DNA from: Acetobacteraceae bacterium
GTDB taxonomy: Bacteria > Pseudomonadota > Alphaproteobacteria > Acetobacterales > Acetobacteraceae
Reading direction: 5' to 3'
Length of the DNA stretch: 47,198 bases
Assembly (NCBI GenBank): GCA_003506895.1
Contig: DNXO01000067.1
Coordinates: forward strand, 19,275-66,472
The notes beneath the pieces are model-generated. The model saw only the letters and a list, made by a program, of their open reading frames with translations. It had not been told where the DNA came from and made no database searches. A program made the translations under genes and the position numbers. The stretch's first letter is position 1. Each line of letters begins with the position of its first letter. Below, one piece after another: positions 33,600 through 42,426 of the stretch.

Positions 33600-34271
33600 T
33601 CAGACAAGCCGGCCATCGCGCAGGGTGACGGTCCGGTCCATCCGCGCCGCCAGGTCCGGATTATGAGTCGCGATCAACGCGGCGAGCCCGTGATCGCGGA
33701 CGATCGACAGCAACTCCGCGAACACCGCCTCCGCGGTGGCGACATCCAGATTTCCGGTCGGTTCATCCGCCAGCAGCAGCTTCGGGCCGTTCGCCAAGGC
33801 GCGAGCAATGGCGACACGCTGCTGCTCGCCGCCTGATAGTTTGCCGGGCAGATGCCCCAGCCTGGACGCCAGTCCGAAGGTTGTCAGCAGAGCGCGGGCG
33901 CGATCCTCGGCCAGGCGGCGAGGCTTCCCGGCAATCATTTGCGGTAGCACGACGTTTTCCAGCGCGGAGAACTCGGGGAGCAGGTGATGGAACTGATAGA
34001 CGAAGCCGATCGTGTCGCGGCGTATCGCGGTGCGATCGGCATCGGGTAAGCCGCCGGCGTCGCGGCCCTCGATCAGCACGGAACCACCGTCCGGGCGATC
34101 CAGCAGGCCGGCTACATGCAGCAGCGTGGACTTCCCTGCCCCGGATGGCGCCACCAATGCGACGATCTCGCCGGCCCGCACCGACAGGTCGGCGCCGCGC
34201 AGCACCGGCAGGTCGCCGGCATCGCCGCGATAGATACGGGTGACAGCGCGCAGAACCAGGGGGCTATTCAT
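33600..34271 (-). CDS. lolD: Lipoprotein-releasing ABC transporter ATPase LolD
   Basis: LolD powers release of outer-membrane lipoproteins from the inner membrane to LolA. At 223 residues it has Walker A APSGAGKST (about 41-49, with Ala where Gly is usual at the first position), the Q-loop VYQFHHLLPEF (about 91-101), signature LSGGEQQR (about 144-151), Walker B LLLADEPTGNLD (about 163-174) and switch His in ATHNPDL (about 199-205). These match the MacB/LolD subfamily. The start overlaps the end of lolC/E by 8 bp. Confidence 0.95.
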   Translation of the reverse strand: MNSPLVLRAVTRIYRGDAGDLPVLRGADLSVRAGEIVALVAPSGAGKSTLLHVAGLLDRPDGGSVLIEGRDAGGLPDADRTAIRRDTIGFVYQFHHLLPEFSALENVVLPQMIAGKPRRLAEDRARALLTTFGLASRLGHLPGKLSGGEQQRVAIARALANGPKLLLADEPTGNLDVATAEAVFAELLSIVRDHGLAALIATHNPDLAARMDRTVTLRDGRLV

Positions 34272-35517
34272 GGCGCAGCGCCTCCACCGGGTCGGTGCGT
34301 GCGGCGCGCCAGCTTGGATACAGCGTTGCCAGCAACGACAGGATCAGGCCCAGCGCGACGACGCGGGTCACATCCGCCCAGTCGATGGTGTTCGGCAGTT
34401 CGGTCAGCATGAACACCGAGGCATCGAACACCCGGCCGCCGGTGATCTGTTCCACGAAGTGCTGGATGGCGTGGATGTAGTGGCAGAACACAATACCGAT
34501 GATGGCGCCGATCAGCGTGCCGGTGATGCCAACGAAAGCGCCGCACATCAGGAAGATTCGCAGAACGGCGAAGCTGGAGGCGCCGATCGTCCGCAGCACC
34601 GCGATGTCGGCGCGCTTGTCCTTGACCAGCATGATCAGTGAGGACACCACGTTGAACGCGGCGACCAGCACGATCATGCCCAGGACGATGAACATCGTGT
34701 CCTTCTGCACCTGCAGAACGCCGATGATGGTGTCGTTGGCGTGCCGCCAATCGCGCGCATACACTTGTCGGCCTTGGAGCATTGGGGCCAGTTGCGCGCC
34801 AACTTCGTTGACTTGATCGGCGTCGTGCAGCCTGATCTCGATGGCGGTGAGCGCATTCGGCTTCTGGAAGAATATCTGCGCGGCGGGCAGCGGCAGGAAC
34901 ACCACGCTGCTGTTGTAGTCGTTCAGGCCGGCGTCGAAGATCGCCACCACTTTATAGGCACGCACGCGGGGGATGGTGCCGAACGCGGTTGCCGCGCCCT
35001 CGGGCGAAATCACGGTCAAGGATGACCCGATCCGAAGCCTGTAGGTGCTGGCGAGGCCGACGCCCACGACGATGGCGTCATCGCCGGTGAAGTCGTTCAG
35101 CGATCCGGAGAGGATGTGGTCGCTGATCGGATGCAGCGCCCGCAGGTCTTCCACGCTGATGCCACGGACGAGGCCGCCACGCGCGCCACCGCTGTCGGTG
35201 CTGAGCAACGCCTGACCGTCCAGCACGGGCGTCGCGGAGGCAACGTCCTTCAGACCCCGGATTTGCGACACCAGCGGCTGATAGTTGTCCAGCTTCTGAC
35301 CGGAATAGGCCTCGATCGTGATGTGCCCGTTCACGCCGAGGATGCGCGAGACGAGTTCGACCTGAAAACCGCTCATGACCGAGGTCACGACGATCAGGGT
35401 CGCCACACCCAGGGCGATGCCGACCAGGGAAAAGATGGCGATGATCGAGACGAACCGCTCGCCCTTTCTCGCGCGCAGGTAGCGGCCGGCGACCATGCGT
35501 TCGAACGGGCCGAACAT
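34264..35517 (-). CDS. lolC: Lipoprotein-releasing ABC transporter permease (LolC/E)
   Basis: Permease of 417 residues with the four-helix LolCDE layout: TM1 at about 22-46 (FVSIIAIFSLVGIALGVATLIVV), a large periplasmic MacB-type domain (about 50-265), and TM2-4 at about 270-290, 315-340 and 375-400. The N-terminal MFGPFERMVAGRYLRARKGE is typical of LolC/E. Alphaproteobacteria often have a single LolC/E-type permease that forms a homodimer with LolD; only one such gene is seen here. The end overlaps lolD by 8 bp. It follows proS by 58 bp on the same strand, a known linkage. Confidence 0.94.
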   Translation of the reverse strand: MFGPFERMVAGRYLRARKGERFVSIIAIFSLVGIALGVATLIVVTSVMSGFQVELVSRILGVNGHITIEAYSGQKLDNYQPLVSQIRGLKDVASATPVLDGQALLSTDSGGARGGLVRGISVEDLRALHPISDHILSGSLNDFTGDDAIVVGVGLASTYRLRIGSSLTVISPEGAATAFGTIPRVRAYKVVAIFDAGLNDYNSSVVFLPLPAAQIFFQKPNALTAIEIRLHDADQVNEVGAQLAPMLQGRQVYARDWRHANDTIIGVLQVQKDTMFIVLGMIVLVAAFNVVSSLIMLVKDKRADIAVLRTIGASSFAVLRIFLMCGAFVGITGTLIGAIIGIVFCHYIHAIQHFVEQITGGRVFDASVFMLTELPNTIDWADVTRVVALGLILSLLATLYPSWRAARTDPVEALRHE

Positions 35518-35575
35518 CAGGTGCGCCAGGGCCGCGACATGATGGCGCTCCGCGCGCCCGACCGGGTGGGGGAAA

Positions 35576-36895
35576 TCACGCGGCGCCGCACAGCTTCAGC
35601 GCTTCTTCCACCGAAACCTCGACCCGCTCCCCGCTCGCGCGGCGCTTCAGTTCCACCTTACCGGCTGCCGCGCCGCGTGGGCCGACGACGATCTGCCAGG
35701 GATGGCCCATCAGATCCGCATCGGCGAACTTCGCACCCGCCCGGTCCGAGCGATCGTCGTATAGCGCGTTGCCGTTGAACGCGGCGTAAAGCTGCTCGCA
35801 CATCGCATCGCAGGTGGCGTCCCCGACCTTGAGGTTCAGGATCGCCGCCTTGAATGGCGCGATGCTGTCGGGCCAGATAATGCCGTTGTCGTCGTGACTG
35901 GCCTCGATCACCGCCCCCACCAAGCGGGACACGCCGATGCCGTAGCTGCCCATTTCCGGGTGCGTCGGCTTGCCGTCGGGGCCAGCCACCGTGGCGTTCA
36001 TCGCCTTGGTGTATTTGGTGCCGAAGTAGAAGATGTGGCCGACCTCGATGCCTCGGCCCTCGCGCTTGGAGGCTACCTGCTCCCACCGAACCAGATCGTG
36101 CTTTTCGTCGGTGGCGGCGTAGTGGGTGGTCATCTCCTTGAAGAACCGCTCCAGGTCGTCCGGGCTTTCATGGCTGAAGCCACCGGCGCCGGCGGACAGG
36201 TAGTCGATCTCCTCAAACGCGGCATCGTAATACACCTGGCTCTCGCCGGTCGGGGCCAGGATGATGAATTCATGGCTCAGGTCGCCGCCGATCGGGCCGG
36301 TATCGGCCTCCATCGGAATCGCCTTCAAGCCCATCCGCTGGAAGGTCCGCATGTAAGCCAGCATCATCTTGCGGTAGCTGGCGACCGCGCCAGCATGGTC
36401 GAGGTCGAACGAGTAGGCGTCCTTCATCAGGAACTCGCGCCCCCGCATCACGCCGAAGCGGGGACGGACCTCGTCACGGAACTTCCACTGGATGTGGTAG
36501 AGGATCTGCGGGAGTTCCTTGTAGCTCTTGACCGCCTGACGAAACAGGTCGGTGACCATTTCCTCGTTGGTCGGACCGTACAGCATGTCGCGATCGTGCC
36601 GGTCCTTGATGCGGAGCATCTCGGCGCCGTAGTCGTCGTACCGGCCGCTTTCGCGCCACAGGTCCGCCGGCTGGATGGTCGGCATCAGGATTTCCTGCGC
36701 CCCTGCCCTGTCCTGCTCCTCTCGGACAAGTTGCTCGATATTGCGCAGTACGCGCAGCCCAAGCGGTAGCCAGGCATAAATGCCGGCCGATGTCTGTCGC
36801 ACGAGCCCTGCCCGCAGCATTAGCCGGTGGGAGGCGATCTGCGCCTCATTTGGCGTTTCCTTGAGGGTGGGGATAAAGCCGCGGGACAGGCGCAT
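35576..36895 (-). CDS. proS: Prolyl-tRNA synthetase
   Basis: Class II aminoacyl-tRNA synthetase charging tRNA-Pro, cytoplasmic. At 439 residues it is the short alphaproteobacterial type without the inserted editing domain of the about 570-residue E. coli enzyme. Motif 1 is in GIYAWLPLGLRVL (about 38-50), motif 2 in KFRDEVRPRFGVMRGREFLMKDAYSFD (within about 138-164), and motif 3 in GSYGIGVSRLVGAVIE (about 316-331). The anticodon-binding domain occupies the last 100 residues (AAILNLKVGD onward). The 458-bp upstream region has no gene and may be a long leader. It belongs to the coaX-rnj-proS-lolCD run. Confidence 0.96.
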   Translation of the reverse strand: MRLSRGFIPTLKETPNEAQIASHRLMLRAGLVRQTSAGIYAWLPLGLRVLRNIEQLVREEQDRAGAQEILMPTIQPADLWRESGRYDDYGAEMLRIKDRHDRDMLYGPTNEEMVTDLFRQAVKSYKELPQILYHIQWKFRDEVRPRFGVMRGREFLMKDAYSFDLDHAGAVASYRKMMLAYMRTFQRMGLKAIPMEADTGPIGGDLSHEFIILAPTGESQVYYDAAFEEIDYLSAGAGGFSHESPDDLERFFKEMTTHYAATDEKHDLVRWEQVASKREGRGIEVGHIFYFGTKYTKAMNATVAGPDGKPTHPEMGSYGIGVSRLVGAVIEASHDDNGIIWPDSIAPFKAAILNLKVGDATCDAMCEQLYAAFNGNALYDDRSDRAGAKFADADLMGHPWQIVVGPRGAAAGKVELKRRASGERVEVSVEEALKLCGAA

Positions 36896-37124
36896 CGCGA
36901 TCGAATTCCGTTCCTGGTGTCGAGAGATTGGGTCGTAACGCGTTTGCCGGGATCACGCTACCAGCTTTCCGGCGACCATCCTGGCTTGGCAAAGCCAACG
37001 GCCGGAAGAGCGGGGTTGGTTATGACGATACTGGAAGCAATGCACGTGCCGCCGGTATTATATTGCTGATTCGCCACCTCCGCAGAGTTCGGAATGGGAT
37101 AAACATCGGTCGATTTTGTAATTT

Positions 37125-37139
37125 TTGTGCGTCGCACAA
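37125..37139. promoter_or_regulatory. 15-bp palindrome upstream of proS, candidate operator
   Basis: TTGTGCG-T-CGCACAA is a perfect 7-bp inverted repeat with one central base. It is 230 bp upstream of the proS start in AT-rich surroundings. Its size and symmetry suit a dimeric regulator, but no regulator gene is adjacent. Confidence 0.3.
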
Positions 37140-37276
37140 CGCCTTTCCGTAATAAACTCCGCGTTACCGGTCAAAAAAGCAACGAAACCCCGTGACTCCG
37201 TCCTGAAGATTGGCTAACAAGGCGACGGGCTGCTTACCGGTGAGTAGGTAGGTCAGGTTTGGGGAGGAAACGCCAT

Positions 37277-37320
37277 CCGCCCGACGGATCGAGGACATGC
37301 TCCTCTATTCGTCGAGGCGG
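37277..37320 (-). terminator. Long stem-loop after the DUF1467 gene
   Basis: CCGCC plus a 14-base arm (37277-37295) pairs with a 14-base arm, an unpaired A and GGCGG (37301-37320) around loop CATGC, with one mismatch and one G-T wobble. On the minus strand it lies 34 bases after the DUF1467 stop. There is no T-run after it, so it may be a stabilising 3' stem or processing site rather than an intrinsic terminator. Confidence 0.5.
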
Positions 37321-37353
37321 GGCATTCCCAACATAACATCCTGAAAAATAAAG

Positions 37354-37614
37354 CTAATCGTCCTGCTCGGCAAAATAGCCGTGCCGGAAGCTGATGTAGT
37401 CACCTTGTATCAACAGGTATGACGCAGTCCAAAGGACACACGTGACTATCGTGGTAATGACAACCTTGCGCAGGATGCGCGGCTGCTCCGGCGCACCACG
37501 CCAGCCACTTTTGTCGTCCGCCTGAACCACCGGTCTGGTGCCGATCGGCAGGACCGCGAACAACGCGGTCCACCATATGATCACAAACAGCACGATGCCT
37601 GTGAACCAGTTCAT
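37354..37614 (-). CDS. DUF1467 family membrane protein
   Basis: 86-residue protein with two membrane helices: about 3-24 (WFTGIVLFVIIWWTALFAVLP) and about 52-72 (VVITTIVTCVLWTASYLLIQG), joined by a polar loop. This matches the alphaproteobacterial DUF1467 family, of unknown function, which is typically found between the RNase J and proS genes. The start is five bases after the RNase J stop, so the two are almost certainly cotranscribed and probably coupled. Confidence 0.92.
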   Translation of the reverse strand: MNWFTGIVLFVIIWWTALFAVLPIGTRPVVQADDKSGWRGAPEQPRILRKVVITTIVTCVLWTASYLLIQGDYISFRHGYFAEQDD

Positions 37615-37619
37615 ATCGC

Positions 37620-39278
37620 TTAGACCCGAATCAGATGAACATCCACCAGCGGACGCTTCCCAAGCTTGCGTCCCAGCGCGCGCCGGAGAGCCGAACGCGC
37701 GGCGTCTTCCAGCCCGGCGTCGTCGCGCCTCAGGCTCGACGGCAGATCGCGTAGCGTTTCGGCGAAGTCATCGGCAACGCGCGTGGTGTCGGGATCGTCC
37801 GGATCCAGCAACCCGGGCGCACTGAGCTTCGGCTGGCCGAGCAGGGCACCGGTCCGATCGACGGCCAGACTGGCGACGACGATCCCGTTGAACAGCATCC
37901 GACGGCGGGCGGACATTACCTCGCCCTTCAGCGGCACCAGTCGGGTGCCATCCAGCACCAGACGGCCGACTGGGGCGCTGTCGGTGATTGCCGGGCGGCC
38001 GGGCGACAGCGTGATGATGTCACCATCTTCCATCATGAACGGCGTCGAACCAGCCTCGCGGGCGAGTTCGGCGTGCGCGGACAGGTGGCGCCATTCGCCG
38101 TGAACCGGAACCGAATAACGCGGCTTCACCAGCTTGTACATGCGGCGCAGTTCGTCGCGCGCAGGATGGCCGGAGACATGGACCAGATGGTCGTCGTCAG
38201 TCATCAACCGCACGCCGCGTCGCACCAGGTTATCCTGGACGGTCGCGATCGCCTTCTCGTTCCCCGGAATCATCCGCGAGGAATAGATGACGGTATCGCC
38301 TTCGCCCAGCGAGACGCGGGGATGGTCGTCCCGCGAAATCCGCGAAAGCGCGCTGCGTGCCTCCCCCTGGCTGCCGGTGATCAGCAGCAGGATATTGTCG
38401 TCGGGGACATCCTCGATGTCGTCCTCGGTCAGGAACGGCGGCAGTGTTTTCATGTAACCGCACTCGCGGGCGGCCGCGTCCATATTACGCAGCGACCGGC
38501 CGACGATGGCCACACTGCGTCCGGCGTCCCGGGCGGCGAGCGCGACCGACTCCATGCGCGCGACGTTGCTGGCAAAGCAGGTCACGGCCACGCGGCCGCG
38601 CAGGTCGCGTACCAGCGCCGACATCGTCTTGCGGACGTCGAGCTCGCTGCCCGAATGGCCTTCGACCATCGCGTTCGTGGAGTCGCAGACGATCGCCAAA
38701 ACGCCCTGGTCCCCCAGTTGGGCAAGGGCTGCCTCATCCGTTGGCGAGCCGATCAGGGGGTTGGGGTCGATCTTCCAATCGCCGGTGTGCAGCACGGTGC
38801 CGGCGGGGGTGTCGATTACCAGCGCCTGCGCCTCGGGGATCGAATGCGCCAGCTTGATGAAGCGCAGGGCGAACGGCTTCAGGTCGAAGCTGCCGCCTGG
38901 CTGAATGACATTGATCTTGACCTGGTTGGCCAACCCGTTTTCGGCCAACTTTCTGCGGAGAACCGCCGCGGCGAACGGGGTGCAGTAAACCGGGCACTTC
39001 AGGCGCGGCCACAGCCATGCCACCGCGCCGATGTGATCCTCATGGGCATGGGTAATGACCAGTCCGACCAGTTTGTCCTTCCGGTCCGCGATGAAGCCGG
39101 GGTCGGCCATCATCACCTCGACCTCGGGCAGTTCGCTGCCGCCGAAGCCGATGCCGCAGTCCACCGCCAGCCACTTTTCGCTTCCTGCCTCGCGCCAGCG
39201 ATACAGGTTAAGGTTCATGCCAATTTCGCCCGTCCCGCCCAAGGGCAGGAAGGCCAGTTCGCCTAGTTCTGAGTCCAT
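37620..39278 (-). CDS. rnj: Ribonuclease J
   Basis: Metallo-beta-lactamase/beta-CASP ribonuclease of 552 residues with 5'-3' exo- and endonuclease activity in RNA maturation and decay. The metal motif THAHEDHIGA gives His77, His79, Asp81 and His82; further ligands are in HTGDWKIDP (about 166-174) and the beta-CASP segment with HVSGHPARDELRRMY and VHGEWRHL, which closes the active site. The N-terminus FLPLGGTGEIGMN is typical. No clear ribosome-binding site precedes the ATG, which is 18 bp after the coaX stop. It is part of the coaX-rnj-DUF1467-proS run. Confidence 0.95.
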   Translation of the reverse strand: MDSELGELAFLPLGGTGEIGMNLNLYRWREAGSEKWLAVDCGIGFGGSELPEVEVMMADPGFIADRKDKLVGLVITHAHEDHIGAVAWLWPRLKCPVYCTPFAAAVLRRKLAENGLANQVKINVIQPGGSFDLKPFALRFIKLAHSIPEAQALVIDTPAGTVLHTGDWKIDPNPLIGSPTDEAALAQLGDQGVLAIVCDSTNAMVEGHSGSELDVRKTMSALVRDLRGRVAVTCFASNVARMESVALAARDAGRSVAIVGRSLRNMDAAARECGYMKTLPPFLTEDDIEDVPDDNILLLITGSQGEARSALSRISRDDHPRVSLGEGDTVIYSSRMIPGNEKAIATVQDNLVRRGVRLMTDDDHLVHVSGHPARDELRRMYKLVKPRYSVPVHGEWRHLSAHAELAREAGSTPFMMEDGDIITLSPGRPAITDSAPVGRLVLDGTRLVPLKGEVMSARRRMLFNGIVVASLAVDRTGALLGQPKLSAPGLLDPDDPDTTRVADDFAETLRDLPSSLRRDDAGLEDAARSALRRALGRKLGKRPLVDVHLIRV

Positions 39279-39296
39279 ATTTTATGTATCGTTCCG

Positions 39297-40106
39297 TTAT
39301 TCGTGTTCAATCAATCGCGTTCGTTCCCGGGGCAATGTGGGCGCAGGGTTGCGCTCCGCCAACATCCGCAGGCCATCCAAAGTCAGATCGGGCGCCATGT
39401 GCTCGATCATAAGTGTGCCCTCGGCGAACAAAGGGGCCAGTCCGCCGGTGGCGACGACCTTCATGGGGCCGCCGAATTCCGCCTTTATCCGGGTTATCAG
39501 CCCTTCGATCAGGCCGATATAACCCCAGTACATGCCCGACTGCATCGCCGGCACGGTAGAGCGCCCAATCACCGACTGCGGCCGGCCGATGCCAATGCGC
39601 GGCAAGCGGGCGGCGGCCTGATGCAGAGCCTCCAGAGACAGGTTGATACCCGGGCAGATCACGCCGCCCAGATACGCACCATCAACATCTACCACATCGA
39701 ATGTGGTCGCGGTGCCGAAATCGACAACGATCAGCGGGCCACCAAAATGCTGATGCCCGGCCATCGCGTTCAGCAGACGATCCGCCCCAACCTCGTTCGG
39801 CTGGTCGATCTTAATCTCGAACCCCCAGTCCAGGCTGGCGCGAGCGATCAAGGGCTCGACGCTGAACCAGTCCCGGCACAGCCGCCGCAGATGATACAAC
39901 GCCGCCGGCACCACCGTGCCGATCACCGCTCTGGCAATCTCCTCCCGCTTCAGGCCGGACAGCGTCAGCAGGCTGTTGAGCCAGACCGCATATTCGTCGG
40001 AAGTGCGCTGTGCATCCGTCCGAATGCGCCAGACTCCGCGCCAGCCGGAAGGGTCGTGGACCGCGAACACGATGTTGGTATTGCCGGCGTCGATGACAAG
40101 AAGCAT
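39297..40106 (-). CDS. coaX: Type III pantothenate kinase CoaX
   Basis: CoaX phosphorylates pantothenate in the first step of coenzyme A synthesis. The 269-residue actin-like ATPase has the phosphate-1 motif IDAGNTNIVFAV (about 5-16), the GADRLLNAMAGH block (about 107-118), the phosphate-2 motif VVDFGTATTFDVVD (about 127-140) and the GGVICPGINLS adenosine-region motif (about 147-157). In related bacteria birA lies directly upstream of coaX, but here the 480 bp upstream hold no gene. No clear ribosome-binding site precedes the start. Confidence 0.95.
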   Translation of the reverse strand: MLLVIDAGNTNIVFAVHDPSGWRGVWRIRTDAQRTSDEYAVWLNSLLTLSGLKREEIARAVIGTVVPAALYHLRRLCRDWFSVEPLIARASLDWGFEIKIDQPNEVGADRLLNAMAGHQHFGGPLIVVDFGTATTFDVVDVDGAYLGGVICPGINLSLEALHQAAARLPRIGIGRPQSVIGRSTVPAMQSGMYWGYIGLIEGLITRIKAEFGGPMKVVATGGLAPLFAEGTLMIEHMAPDLTLDGLRMLAERNPAPTLPRERTRLIEHE

Positions 40107-40585
40107 GGCTAAGCGGCCGATTTTGGGCCGGCGGGGGCGTGCGCGCGCATGACCCTTCCGGACGGGCTGTGTTTCAAAACAGCGTCACATGATCGATGCA
40201 GGGGGTGGGAGTCAATGTGAGGATGAAGAACGCGCCGGCTAAGTCACCATCCGGCGTTCAGGCGGAATGCGAATTTCCCTAGCGCGGCGGTTCACACCGG
40301 TTAAGGTCAACACGGCACGGGACAGGAATCCAACCGCTTCGACGGCACCACCAAGGAAGGCCTGCGCCCCAGTTCGACGCGACATTCACCAGGACCGGCT
40401 TCTGCAACCTTAGCGATATTGGGGCCTCCCCCGCGCAGGTTACGGGCGTCCTCAACGCAACCGGTCGCTTTCACGCCCGATCGCGCGCGTCACACATCCC
40501 AATGAACGAGGTCGCCCTGGCCGAACCGAGCCGCGAACGGGCGTGACGCCGATCCCGGTCTTCGAGGTTCTGTGAGGCAGCGGCC
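40107..40585. other. 479-bp spacer upstream of coaX, possible decayed coding sequence
   Basis: No complete gene. On the plus strand around 40371-40480 a frame reads protein-like sequence (QFDATFTRTGFC... then ASPAQVTGVLNATG) with no start and no recognised family, so it may be a decayed gene fragment or chance. The coaX promoter should lie in this interval on the minus strand, but I found no convincing one. Confidence 0.35.
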
Positions 40586-40954
40586 TCAGGCCCGTGCGGC
40601 ATCGATGAAATCGAGCAAGTCTTGTTCGGCGACAGGCTTACCGAGCACCCGGCTGATACCAAGTTCGGCGGCCCGCGCCACGATGAATGGCGAGGGTGCT
40701 CCGGTGATCAGCAGAACTGGAATGCTGGCACCGCCAACACGCAACCGTTCGACCAGTTCGATTCCAGTCATATGTGGCATATTATGATCCACGATGAGGC
40801 ACACCGGATGGTCGGTTCTTGAGTGCAAGAAGTCGTCCGCGGTTGCAAACGCTTCGACCGGGCAACCAATCGTCTCCAGGAGGAACCGCAGGGACTCTCG
40901 CACCGCAAGGTCATCGTCAACTATGGCTACCACGCGGCGCTCGGCGTCGGTCAT
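40586..40954 (-). CDS. Receiver-only response regulator (FixJ-receiver-like)
   Basis: 122-residue single receiver domain. The acidic pair is Asp13-Asp14 (IVDDDLAVRE), the phosphoacceptor Asp56 is in LIVDHNMPHMTG, the switch Thr84 in LLITG, and Lys106 in VLGKPV. The sequence resembles the receiver half of FixJ-type regulators, but there is no LuxR-type DNA-binding half. The start at 40954 is chosen for AAGGAAGCAGAC upstream. The PAS histidine kinase is encoded just upstream on the same strand, 149 bp away, and is the likely partner; the output must be through protein interaction or another regulator. An exact FNR/FixK box lies 87 bp upstream of the start. Confidence 0.92.
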   Translation of the reverse strand: MTDAERRVVAIVDDDLAVRESLRFLLETIGCPVEAFATADDFLHSRTDHPVCLIVDHNMPHMTGIELVERLRVGGASIPVLLITGAPSPFIVARAAELGISRVLGKPVAEQDLLDFIDAARA

Positions 40955-41028
40955 GTCTGCTTCCTTGTGGCCGAATGACAGGCCCGAACACCGATCTGCT
41001 ATGAAGAGGCACAGACTCATGCATCCCG

Positions 41029-41054
41029 TTGATATCTGCATTGATGCAGATCAA
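41029..41054 (-). promoter_or_regulatory. Exact FNR/FixK box within a composite palindrome
   Basis: TTGAT-GCAG-ATCAA (41041-41054) matches the FNR/FixK consensus TTGAT-N4-ATCAA at all ten defined bases. It overlaps an 18-bp perfect palindrome, ATCTGCAT-TG-ATGCAGAT (41034-41051), and a further TTGAT half-site sits at 41029-41033. It lies upstream of the response regulator start at 40954 and after the histidine kinase stop. The stem could also act as a terminator for the kinase transcript, though no T-run follows. Confidence 0.7.
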
Positions 41055-41103
41055 GCATCTGGCGCGATGCGCTATCTGACAGTCAACCCTGGTCGCACGA
41101 CCA

Positions 41104-42186
41104 TCAGCCTACCGCACGGCTTACGGTAAATCTGAACACCGTGCCTCCGCCGGGATTATCTTCGGCCCAAAGCCTGCCACTTTGGGATTCAACGATAGCC
41201 CGACATACGGATAGACCGACTCCCATGCCATTGGCTTTCGTCGTGACGAACGGCTGGAACAGCTTCGCCCTCACCTCAGCGGCAAGACCGGGACCGGTGT
41301 CAGCGACACTGATCTCCACCATTTCGCCCAGCGCCGAATTGGCGGAAACGATGAGAACACGCCGTGGCTGGCCTTGCATGGCCTCAATCCCGTTTCGTAG
41401 CAGATTGAAAAGAACCTGCTGCACCTGGACTTTGTCGATCTTGACCGCGAATTGGGTCGAGTCCAATTGCACGGTGAGTATCAGGCCCGTGTCGCTTACG
41501 CTTGTGCGTGTGAGTTCAATCGCCTCGTGGATTACCTGCGACAGGTCTTCCACCCGCATCTGGACATCACGCTTCTGCACGAAATCTCGTATCCGCTGTG
41601 TTTGGTCCGCTATACGATCCAGTGCGATGGAAACCCGATCATGATTTCCAGTCGTGATGAGCCGACGGCAGGCGTTGACGTAGTTGCTGATCGCCGTCAG
41701 CGGCTGGTTAACCTCATGCACAAGGGTGGACACCAACTGCCCGAGCTCGGTCAGGCGCTGAAGGTGGACGAGTTCTGCTTTTAACTCCTGAATGCGCTGG
41801 TTACGGATGTTGCGGTCAGTCAAGTCCAGCACTATCGTCGATGCACCGACAATCATGCCGCTGATATCCCGGATAGGCGAGATCGTTACGGACACGCTGA
41901 TGATGTGTCCATCCTTATGACAGCGGACGGTTTTGTAATAATCGACCCGTTCGCCGCGCCCTATCCGGTTGAGGATGACCTGTTCTTCCTCTACCCTATC
42001 CGGCGGAAAGATGATGGTTATCGGCTGCCCAATGATTTCAGCCGCCGTGTAGCCGAAGAGCCGAACCGCGGCGCTGTTCCATGCGAACACCACGCCATCC
42101 AAACCCTTGCCTATGATCGCGTCGTGGGAGGACTCAACAATAGCCGCCAGGCGAGGGTCTTCGGGCCGCTCCACTTTGCCTGACAT
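41104..42186 (-). CDS. PAS-domain sensor histidine kinase (FixL-like architecture)
   Basis: 360-residue soluble kinase. A PAS domain covers about residues 11-125 (DAIIGKGLDGVVFAWN...RDISGMIVG), followed by a coiled-coil linker, the DHp helix with phosphorylated His157 in LVHEVNQPLTAI, and the ATPase domain with the N-box NLLRNGIEAM (about 261-270), G1 DTGPG (296-300), F-box FQPFVTT and G2 GMGVGLSV (320-327). No membrane helix is present. The PAS lacks the heme-ligating His arrangement of true FixL as far as can be seen, so the sensed signal is not established. The start at 42186 is supported by GGGGAG ten bases upstream; the frame is open to 42522, but that extension contains an IS6 transposase remnant. 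The likely partner is the receiver gene downstream. Confidence 0.92.
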   Translation of the reverse strand: MSGKVERPEDPRLAAIVESSHDAIIGKGLDGVVFAWNSAAVRLFGYTAAEIIGQPITIIFPPDRVEEEQVILNRIGRGERVDYYKTVRCHKDGHIISVSVTISPIRDISGMIVGASTIVLDLTDRNIRNQRIQELKAELVHLQRLTELGQLVSTLVHEVNQPLTAISNYVNACRRLITTGNHDRVSIALDRIADQTQRIRDFVQKRDVQMRVEDLSQVIHEAIELTRTSVSDTGLILTVQLDSTQFAVKIDKVQVQQVLFNLLRNGIEAMQGQPRRVLIVSANSALGEMVEISVADTGPGLAAEVRAKLFQPFVTTKANGMGVGLSVCRAIVESQSGRLWAEDNPGGGTVFRFTVSRAVG

Positions 42187-42426
42187 TGTTCTCGAACTCC
42201 CCGAAGTCGTCCGGCTTGCTTGTCTCGGTGGACGCAGCCATGGCTTGAGCGGCCTCGGCGTCAGCATGACATTGCTGCTAGGATCAGCTTCGCCACATCC
42301 CCGCCGCCTGGCAATATCCGAAATATGCCGCTCCCCGCTGCGTGATCCTCCCTGGCGGTAGTGGATCCCCTTGGCGTTGGTGTGCCCGTTGTCGCAGAGA
42401 ATGACATGCTCATCCTTCCGCCTCCG

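Larger units (their letters stand above)
36896..37353. other. 458-bp gene-free region upstream of proS
   Basis: No gene was recognised. Read on the minus strand it runs from the DUF1467 stop to the proS start and should hold the proS promoter or leader. A perfect -10-type TATAAT lies on the minus strand at 37057-37062, about 160 bp before proS, but the matching -35 is poor. A stem-loop lies at 37277-37320 and a 15-bp palindrome at 37125-37139; both are listed separately. A passing resemblance to the SRP RNA core was rejected. Confidence 0.4.

Noticed and set aside
37230..37330. Possible SRP (4.5S) RNA, suggested by GGTCAGG followed by GGAGGAA
   Set aside because: The conserved core should read GTCAGGTCCGGAAGGAAGC; here the tetraloop and the AGCA side of the symmetric loop do not match, and the flanks do not pair as SRP RNA does.
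41104..42186. Heme-based FixL oxygen sensor
   Set aside because: The PAS domain lacks the recognisable heme-ligand His context of FixL (the expected helix reads GRGERVDYYKT), so oxygen sensing by the kinase itself is not supported.
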